Assembly: GCF_014385165.1 (NCBI RefSeq)
Contig: NZ_JACRTF010000001.1
Location: forward strand, 620,001 to 684,000
Length of the DNA: 64,000 nt
Reading direction: 5' to 3'
From: Jilunia laotingensis
GTDB taxonomy: Bacteria > Bacteroidota > Bacteroidia > Bacteroidales > Bacteroidaceae
The position numbers were made by a program, and so were the translations under genes. Of the stretch, positions 58,182 through 64,000 are shown in pieces (position 1 is the stretch's first letter; every line of letters starts with the position of its first letter). The notes beneath the pieces are model-generated. The model had not been told where the DNA came from. It was given only the letters and a program-made list of their open reading frames with translations, and searched no databases.

Positions 58182-58241
58182 TTAACCCCTAAGGGTCATG
58201 GTACACATCGATGTGACTGTATGTGGATAGTACTTCATCAT
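58182..58241 (-). CDS. Candidate leader peptide of the thr operon (19 residues)
   Basis: The frame reads MMKYYPHTVTSMCTMTLRG and stop. It has four Thr and four Met codons, both end products of the aspartate family. The promoter lies 37 bp upstream and CCTTA/TAAGG and CACATCGATGTG palindromes overlap the frame. It resembles an attenuation leader, but no alternative terminator with a T-run is obvious. Confidence 0.4.
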   Translation of the reverse strand: MMKYYPHTVTSMCTMTLRG

Positions 58242-58277
58242 AGTTATTGTTTCTCGTTACTGTTTGATAAGATGTCG

Positions 58278-58285
58278 CAAAAGTA
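58278..58285 (-). promoter_or_regulatory. -7 promoter box for the thr operon
   Basis: Minus-strand TACTTTTG. It leaves a leader of about 210 nt before thrA. A second hairpin (CTTGCC/GGCAAG, 58081-58103 region) lies just upstream of the thrA ATG. Confidence 0.6.
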
Positions 58286-58414
58286 ACAATAAAAACGTTC
58301 AATCTATCACTTTTTATGATATTTTTCTATTAAAAAGATTCTTCGTTCCCTCAAGCGATCAATAATGCGGTTGCACTTTTATGACATTTTGTTAGAATAT
58401 ACAAGATATATCAC

Positions 58415-58422
58415 TATCTTTG
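58415..58422 (+). promoter_or_regulatory. -7 promoter box for the asparaginase gene
   Basis: TATCTTTG, 27 bp before the ATG at 58450. Confidence 0.6.
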
Positions 58423-58449
58423 CAGTAATTAATCGTAGAATTAGCGTGT

Positions 58450-59487
58450 ATGAATCCCTCAAATACTTCCGTATTGTTAATATATACTGGTGGCACAATT
58501 GGAATGATAGAAAATGCCAATACCGGAGCACTTGAAAACTTCAACTTCGAGCAGTTGCAGAAACATGTCCCTGAGCTAAAGAAGTCTGACTGTACCATAC
58601 ATTCCTATCAATTCGACCCTCCGATGGACTCATCGGATATGGAACCTGAAATCTGGCGCAAACTGGTAAAGATCATCAGTGACAATTACGATAAATATAC
58701 AGGATTCGTTATTCTGCATGGTACGGATACCATGGCATACACGGCATCGGCACTAAGTTTTATGCTGGAAGGGCTGGATAAGCCCGTCATACTTACCGGA
58801 TCGCAACTACCCATCGGTGTACTCCGTACAGATGGTAAGGAAAACCTAATGACAAGTATCGAAATAGCTTCCGCTTTGGACAAAAACGGTCGTCCGCTCG
58901 TGCCTGAAGTATGCATCTTTTTCGAGAACCATCTGATGCGTGGCAATCGTACTACCAAAATGAATGCGGAGAACTTCAATGCATTCCGTTCATTCAATTA
59001 TCCTTTATTGGCAGAAGCAGGCATACATATCAAATATAATCACTCCGTCATTCACCAGATCACGGAGAGGGAGGAGCTAAAACCCCATTATCTGTTAGAT
59101 ACCAATATTGCAGTATTAAAACTGTTTCCCGGCATACATGAAAATGTAGTGGCGGCAACGCTTGCCATCGATGGGTTAAGAGCCGTCGTTCTCGAAACGT
59201 ATGGCTCAGGAAATGCGCCACGCCGCCAATGGTTCCTTCGCCTGCTGCGTGAAGCCAACGAAAAAGGCATCGTGATTGTTAATGTCACCCAGTGCAACGC
59301 TGGAACCGTAGAGATGCAACGTTACGAAACCGGTTACCACCTGTTAGAGGCAGGTATCACTTGTGGATACGACAGCACGACAGAGTCGGCAATTACTAAA
59401 CTTATGTTCCTGCTTGGACACGGATACAGCCCCGAAGAGATCCGCGAACGAATGTCGCTTCCCATAGCAGGCGAAATCACCATATAA
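58450..59487 (+). CDS. ansA: L-asparaginase, type I
   Basis: The 345-residue protein has the two active-site Thr motifs: YTGGTIGMIEN (about residue 11) and LHGTDTMAYTASALSFML (about 88). No signal peptide is seen, fitting the cytoplasmic type I enzymes. It hydrolyses asparagine to aspartate and ammonia. It is divergent from the thr operon, which uses aspartate. Confidence 0.95.
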   Translation: MNPSNTSVLLIYTGGTIGMIENANTGALENFNFEQLQKHVPELKKSDCTIHSYQFDPPMDSSDMEPEIWRKLVKIISDNYDKYTGFVILHGTDTMAYTASALSFMLEGLDKPVILTGSQLPIGVLRTDGKENLMTSIEIASALDKNGRPLVPEVCIFFENHLMRGNRTTKMNAENFNAFRSFNYPLLAEAGIHIKYNHSVIHQITEREELKPHYLLDTNIAVLKLFPGIHENVVAATLAIDGLRAVVLETYGSGNAPRRQWFLRLLREANEKGIVIVNVTQCNAGTVEMQRYETGYHLLEAGITCGYDSTTESAITKLMFLLGHGYSPEEIRERMSLPIAGEITI

Positions 59488-59577
59488 TCCTAAACCTCGT
59501 TATATAGATCGGCACAGATTATTCCTTATTAAGAAAATAATCTGTGTCAATCTGCATAATCTATAAGGTAATATCCC

Positions 59578-59585
59578 TACTTTTG
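59578..59585 (+). promoter_or_regulatory. -7 promoter box for radA
   Basis: TACTTTTG, 26 bp before the radA ATG. Confidence 0.55.
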
Positions 59586-59611
59586 TCCTGTCAATAAAGA
59601 AGGATAAAAGA

Positions 59612-60979
59612 ATGGCTAAAGAAAAAACCGTATATGTATGCAGCAATTGCGGACAAGAATCGCCTAAATGGGTGGGGAAATGCCCTTCCTGTGGAGAATG
59701 GAACACGTATGTAGAAGAGATTGTTCGCAAAGAACCTTCCAACCGCCGACCTGTTTCCGGAATAGAAACAGCCAAGGCTAAACCGATCACTTTAAAGGAG
59801 ATAGAAGCAGATGACGAACCACGTATCGATATGCACGATGAAGAGTTGAACCGTGTGTTGGGCGGTGGACTCGTCCCCGGCTCATTGGTGTTGATCGGTG
59901 GAGAACCGGGAATAGGCAAATCGACACTTGTCTTGCAAACAGTTCTGCACATGCCCGAAAAGCGCATCCTTTACATATCCGGTGAAGAGAGCGCACGCCA
60001 ACTGAAACTTCGTGCCGACCGGTTGAGCAATATTTCCAGCGATTGCCTCATCGTGTGTGAAACTTCCCTGGAACAGATCTTTGTTCACATCAAAAACACG
60101 AATCCCGATTTGGTCATCATCGACTCCATTCAGACAATTTCCACAGAAAGCATCGAGTCCTCTCCCGGAAGTATATCACAGGTCCGCGAATGTTCAGCCT
60201 CCATCCTTCGCTTCGCCAAAGAGACGCACACACCGGTACTCCTCATCGGTCATATTAATAAAGAAGGAAGCATTGCAGGCCCGAAAGTACTGGAGCATAT
60301 TGTCGATGCCGTACTGCAATTCGAAGGAGACCAGCACTACATGTACCGCATCTTGCGAAGCATCAAGAACCGTTTCGGAAGCACTGCCGAGCTAGGCATT
60401 TATGAGATGCGGCAGGACGGGTTGCGACAAGTAAGTAACCCATCCGAACTTTTGCTAAATCAAGATCATGAAGGGATGAGTGGTGTCGCCATTGCTTCTG
60501 CCATTGAAGGCATACGTCCTTTCCTGATTGAAACGCAAGCTTTGGTAAGTTCGGCTGTTTACGGTACTCCTCAACGCTCGGCTACCGGATTCGACATCCG
60601 CCGGATGAACATGCTTTTGGCCGTCCTAGAGAAACGGGTCGGATTCAAACTGGCACAGAAAGATGTATTCCTGAATATCGCTGGAGGATTGAAAGTAAAT
60701 GATCCAGCGATCGACTTGGCCGTGATCAGTGCAATTCTATCCTCGAACATGGATGCATCCGTCGAACCGGAAGTATGCATGGCAGGTGAAATAGGTTTGT
60801 CCGGTGAAATACGACCGGTAAATCGTATCGAGCAACGTATCGGAGAGGCCGAGAAATTAGGCTTCAAACGTTTCTTACTGCCCAAATACAATCTGCAAGG
60901 GATTGACACCCGGAAATTAAAAATAGAATTGGTTCCGGTTCGGAAAGTGGAAGAAGCTTTCCGGGCATTGTTCGGATAA
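59612..60979 (+). CDS. radA: DNA repair protein RadA/Sms
   Basis: The 455-residue protein has a zinc finger (CSNCGQESPKW and CPSCGEW), a RecA-like core with Walker A GGEPGIGKST, the RadA-specific KNRFG motif and a C-terminal LonP-like domain (MAGEIGLSGEIRPV). RadA drives branch migration in recombinational repair. Confidence 0.97.
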   Translation: MAKEKTVYVCSNCGQESPKWVGKCPSCGEWNTYVEEIVRKEPSNRRPVSGIETAKAKPITLKEIEADDEPRIDMHDEELNRVLGGGLVPGSLVLIGGEPGIGKSTLVLQTVLHMPEKRILYISGEESARQLKLRADRLSNISSDCLIVCETSLEQIFVHIKNTNPDLVIIDSIQTISTESIESSPGSISQVRECSASILRFAKETHTPVLLIGHINKEGSIAGPKVLEHIVDAVLQFEGDQHYMYRILRSIKNRFGSTAELGIYEMRQDGLRQVSNPSELLLNQDHEGMSGVAIASAIEGIRPFLIETQALVSSAVYGTPQRSATGFDIRRMNMLLAVLEKRVGFKLAQKDVFLNIAGGLKVNDPAIDLAVISAILSSNMDASVEPEVCMAGEIGLSGEIRPVNRIEQRIGEAEKLGFKRFLLPKYNLQGIDTRKLKIELVPVRKVEEAFRALFG

Positions 60980-61013
60980 TAAAAGCCATTACAACTTAAT
61001 AGACTACCAACCA

Positions 61014-62624
61014 ATGATACAGGAATATCAACTACGTATATTGCCCGAAATAGCTGCTAACGAACAGCGTTTGAAAGAATATTTAGCGGAAGAAAAAGGG
61101 TTACGCCTGTGTGACATCACCGCCACCCGCATTCTGAAACGGAGCATCGATGCCCGTCAACGAACCATCTTTGTCAATCTGAAAGTGAGGGCATACGTCA
61201 ACGAGATGCCTGCCGATGATGAGTTCGAACGTACTATATATAATAAGGTGGAAGACAAACCACAAGTTGTTATCGTAGGTGCCGGTCCCGGAGGATTGTT
61301 TGCAGCCTTGCGACTCATCGAAGCGGGTTATCGGCCTATCGTTGTGGAACGGGGGAAAAACGTACGCGACCGGAAGAAAGATTTAGCTCTGATCAGTAGG
61401 GAGCATACAGTCAATCCCGAATCGAACTATAGCTTCGGAGAAGGGGGGGCAGGAGCCTATTCTGATGGGAAATTATACACCAGAAGCAAAAAAAGGGGAA
61501 ATGTGGATAAAATACTCCATGTGTTTTGTCAGCACGGAGCCTCTACTGCTATCTTGGCGGATGCTCATCCTCATATCGGAACGGATAAACTGCCACGCGT
61601 TATCGAGAATATGCGAACTACGATCATTAACTGCGGTGGGGAAGTACATTTCGAGACTCGAATGGATGCTCTCATCATAGAAAAGGGAGAAGTGAAAGGC
61701 ATTGAAACCAATACCGGAAAAACGTTTCTCGGCCCTGTAATATTGGCTACCGGTCATTCGGCACGGGATGTATATCGCTGGTTGGCGACAAACAAGGTAA
61801 CCCTCGAAGCAAAAGGAATCGCTGTAGGTGTCCGCTTGGAACATCCTGCCACACTGATAGACCAAATACAATATCATAATAAAAACGGAAGAGGAAAATA
61901 TCTTCCGGCAGCAGAATATAGTTTCGTCACGCAGGTTGAAGGCAGAGGGGTATATAGTTTTTGCATGTGTCCCGGTGGTTTTATAGTTCCAGCCGCCAGT
62001 AGTCCGGAACAAGTGGTAGTAAATGGAATGTCTCCTTCCAATCGCGGTTCAAAATGGAGTAATTCGGGAATGGTGGTGGAGATACGGCCGGAGGACTTGG
62101 AGAAGGAAGATGGAGGACGAGCGATTGGAGAAGTTATGGACGCGAGGGATCAGCAAGGGAATGGGGCATTGGACATGCTTTATTTTCAGGAAGAGCTGGA
62201 ACGTCAGTGCTGGTTGCAAGGAGGCTGCCGACAGACGGCACCGGCACAACGTATGCTGGATTTTACAAAGAAAAAACTGAGTTATGACCTTCCCGAGTCA
62301 TCCTATAGTCCCGGACTTGTCTCGTCTCCTTTACATTTTTGGATGCCGGACTTTATTACTAAACGACTTGCGGCTGGTTTTCAACAATTTGGTAGAATGA
62401 GCCACGGGTTCCTGACAAACGAAGCAGTGATGATTGGAGTGGAAACCCGTACTTCCTCCCCTGTACGGATTGTCAGAGATAAAGATACATTGCAACATGT
62501 AACGGTCAAGGGGCTGTTTCCCTGCGGGGAAGGTGCCGGATATGCGGGAGGCATCGTTTCGGCAGGAATAGACGGAGAGAGATGTGCGGAAGCAGCAGTA
62601 AATTACCTAAATAATAAGAAATAA
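61014..62624 (+). CDS. FAD-dependent dehydrogenase (COG2509 type)
   Basis: The 536-residue protein has an N-terminal small domain (to about 80), a Rossmann motif VVIVGAGPGGLFAALRL (about 85) and VERGKNVRDRKKDL, then YSFGEGGAGAYSDGKL, which is characteristic of this uncharacterised group. The C-terminus has LFPCGEGAGYAGGIVSAGIDG. Substrate is not known. It starts 34 bp after radA and overlaps the next gene by one base. Confidence 0.9.
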   Translation: MIQEYQLRILPEIAANEQRLKEYLAEEKGLRLCDITATRILKRSIDARQRTIFVNLKVRAYVNEMPADDEFERTIYNKVEDKPQVVIVGAGPGGLFAALRLIEAGYRPIVVERGKNVRDRKKDLALISREHTVNPESNYSFGEGGAGAYSDGKLYTRSKKRGNVDKILHVFCQHGASTAILADAHPHIGTDKLPRVIENMRTTIINCGGEVHFETRMDALIIEKGEVKGIETNTGKTFLGPVILATGHSARDVYRWLATNKVTLEAKGIAVGVRLEHPATLIDQIQYHNKNGRGKYLPAAEYSFVTQVEGRGVYSFCMCPGGFIVPAASSPEQVVVNGMSPSNRGSKWSNSGMVVEIRPEDLEKEDGGRAIGEVMDARDQQGNGALDMLYFQEELERQCWLQGGCRQTAPAQRMLDFTKKKLSYDLPESSYSPGLVSSPLHFWMPDFITKRLAAGFQQFGRMSHGFLTNEAVMIGVETRTSSPVRIVRDKDTLQHVTVKGLFPCGEGAGYAGGIVSAGIDGERCAEAAVNYLNNKK

Positions 62625-63217
62625 TGAATCATAAACCGGAAATTGCCATCATCGAACCAAACACGCTTACCGCCCTTGGTCTGAAAAACATACTGGAAGA
62701 GATCATCCCGATGGCAGTGATCCGCACTTTCCGTAATTTCGGTGAACTGATAGATGATACTCCCGATATGTATGCCCATTACTTTATCTCAGCACAGATC
62801 TACGTCGAACACAATACTTTTTTTCTACCACGGAAAAAGCAGACGATCGTACTGGCGGGAGAGAGCCAATCTCTCCAACTATCGGGTGTTCCCATATTGA
62901 ACATTTACCAAACGGAAGAACAACTGGTCAAAGATATCCTGAAGCTTCACCAGCACGCCCATCACAGTGGTCATCCATCGGAAGCGATCCCTCCACGGAC
63001 AATCGTAGAACATGAGTTATCCGCCCGCGAAATAGAAGTATTGGTATTGATAACCAAAGGACTTATCAATAAAGAAATTGCCGACAAGCTTAATATTAGC
63101 CTGACAACCGTCATCACCCACCGGAAGAATATCACCGAAAAACTAGGCATCAAATCTGTCTCAGGCCTGACCATTTATGCAGTAATGAACGGGTATGTCG
63201 AAGCCGACCGTATATAA
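62624..63217 (+). CDS. LuxR-type transcription regulator with atypical receiver
   Basis: The 197-residue protein has a receiver-like N-terminal half (IAIIEPNTLTALGLKNIL) in which the expected acidic pair and phospho-Asp are not seen, and a GerE/LuxR helix-turn-helix at about 130-190 (LSAREIEVLVLITKGLINKE). The ATG overlaps the preceding stop (TAATG). It precedes a TonB-dependent receptor gene by 66 bp and may regulate it. Confidence 0.85.
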   Translation: MNHKPEIAIIEPNTLTALGLKNILEEIIPMAVIRTFRNFGELIDDTPDMYAHYFISAQIYVEHNTFFLPRKKQTIVLAGESQSLQLSGVPILNIYQTEEQLVKDILKLHQHAHHSGHPSEAIPPRTIVEHELSAREIEVLVLITKGLINKEIADKLNISLTTVITHRKNITEKLGIKSVSGLTIYAVMNGYVEADRI

Positions 63218-63283
63218 TCCTAATAAATGAGGATTGCACAATTATGAGATTTGCCTTTTCTTTGCAGACAAATAAAGTACACA

Positions 63284-64000
63284 ATGAAAAGAAAGAGCAT
63301 TCTCATTGCCTTGGCTCTCATGTCGATAGGCAGCACACAAGCTGAAGATGTCCGGAAAGACACAATCAAAGTAATAGATGTGGAGGAGGTAATAGTCATT
63401 GCTTCCCCGAAGGAAAACCGCAAGTTACGCGAACTGCCTACCGCCAGCACACTTCTTTCACAAAAAGACATGCAGGCAAACCAAGTCACCAATCTGAAAG
63501 GACTGTCTGCCGTTGTGCCTAATATCTTTATTCCCGATTATGGCTCCAAACTGACTTCCGCCATTTATATCCGCGGCATCGGATCACGCATCAATACGCC
63601 TTCTGTAGGATTGTATGTAGACAACATCCCTTATATCAACCAATCCGCTTTTGATTTCAACTATTCGGACATAGAACGTATCGACGTACTCCGCGGTCCG
63701 CAAGGAACACTTTACGGCCGTAACACGATGGGCGGGCTTATCCGGGTACATACAAAATCCCCTTTCAGCTATCAAGGAACGGACATCCGTTTAGGGGCTG
63801 CCACTTATGGTAATTACAATGCATCACTAACCCACTACCACCGTCTTTCGGATCAATTAGCCTTCTCTGCCGGAGGATTCTATGAACATGCAGACGGTTT
63901 CTTTAAGAATTCATGGTTGAACAATAAAAAGATAGACCGCATCAATGCCGGTGGCGGCCGACTCCGCAGCATCTACTTGCCTTCTGAAAACCTGAAACTG
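63284..64000 (+). CDS. TonB-dependent receptor, 5' part (cut by window edge)
   Basis: The visible 239 residues have a signal peptide (MKRKSILIALALMSIGSTQA), a TonB-box-like VEEVIVIASPKE and a plug domain with YIRGIGSRINTPSVGLYVD and DVLRGPQGTLYGRNTMGG. There is no carboxypeptidase-D-like domain, so it is a classic receptor rather than SusC type. The frame is open to position 64000. Ligand unknown. Confidence 0.92.
   Translation, partial: MKRKSILIALALMSIGSTQAEDVRKDTIKVIDVEEVIVIASPKENRKLRELPTASTLLSQKDMQANQVTNLKGLSAVVPNIFIPDYGSKLTSAIYIRGIGSRINTPSVGLYVDNIPYINQSAFDFNYSDIERIDVLRGPQGTLYGRNTMGGLIRVHTKSPFSYQGTDIRLGAATYGNYNASLTHYHRLSDQLAFSAGGFYEHADGFFKNSWLNNKKIDRINAGGGRLRSIYLPSENLKL

Overview
The window is chromosomal DNA from a gut Bacteroides species. 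The evidence is a SusC/SusD pair, lipoproteins with Bacteroidetes-type lipoboxes, many promoters with the TAnnTTTG -7 box, RteC-type regulators of conjugative elements, and housekeeping genes in a Bacteroides-like order (thymidine kinase, thiamine salvage, thrA-apgM-thrC). The species cannot be fixed from the sequence alone.

Layout. 1-8.0 kb is mostly core: a nucleotidyltransferase-HEPN fusion, a membrane acyltransferase, class I fumarase, a DUF4954 beta-helix protein and HflX. 8.3-17.2 kb is a three-gene SusC/SusD/lipoprotein operon next to a tyrosine recombinase. A 58-bp inverted repeat (56/58 identical) has one copy inside the susC coding sequence (14823-14880) and the other beyond the recombinase (17112-17169). 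Inverting the segment would carry the susC promoter and signal peptide away from the rest of the gene and leave a 110-residue truncated product, so this looks like an ON/OFF switch, here in the ON state. 17.3-22.7 kb is core again (MarC, HAD nucleotidase, coiled-coil lipoprotein, RsmI, Tdk, AI-2E-type permease).

22.8-45.9 kb is accessory DNA at a tRNA-Lys gene. An 18-bp copy of the tRNA 3' end at 35715-35732 closes a 12.8-kb island holding a dead integrase, a LytTR two-component system, frame-broken outer-membrane, CPBP-protease and RteC-like genes, scrambled mobilisation fragments, a second integrase, and a 1123-residue Hsp90-like-ATPase/DUF3883 protein that resembles the domain plan of plant NO VEIN and may act in defence. 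A second island starts at that att site with an intact integrase and carries a PD-(D/E)XK protein, a broken rteC, a broken MocR regulator with an intact aminotransferase, and a two-gene DUF1016-nuclease/OLD-type ATPase-nuclease unit. Most broken genes in the window sit in these two islands.

45.9-64 kb is core: uracil-DNA glycosylase, a TIGR02757 protein, MscS, a TPP-riboswitch-controlled thiamine salvage operon (TonB receptor, PnuT, thiamine pyrophosphokinase), the threonine operon with a possible leader peptide and a phosphoglycerate-mutase-like gene where homoserine kinase is expected, asparaginase, RadA, an FAD-dependent dehydrogenase, a LuxR-type regulator and the start of a TonB-dependent receptor. 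Two unrelated intergenic arrays (1434-1521 and 52754-52863) share an exact 22-bp period.
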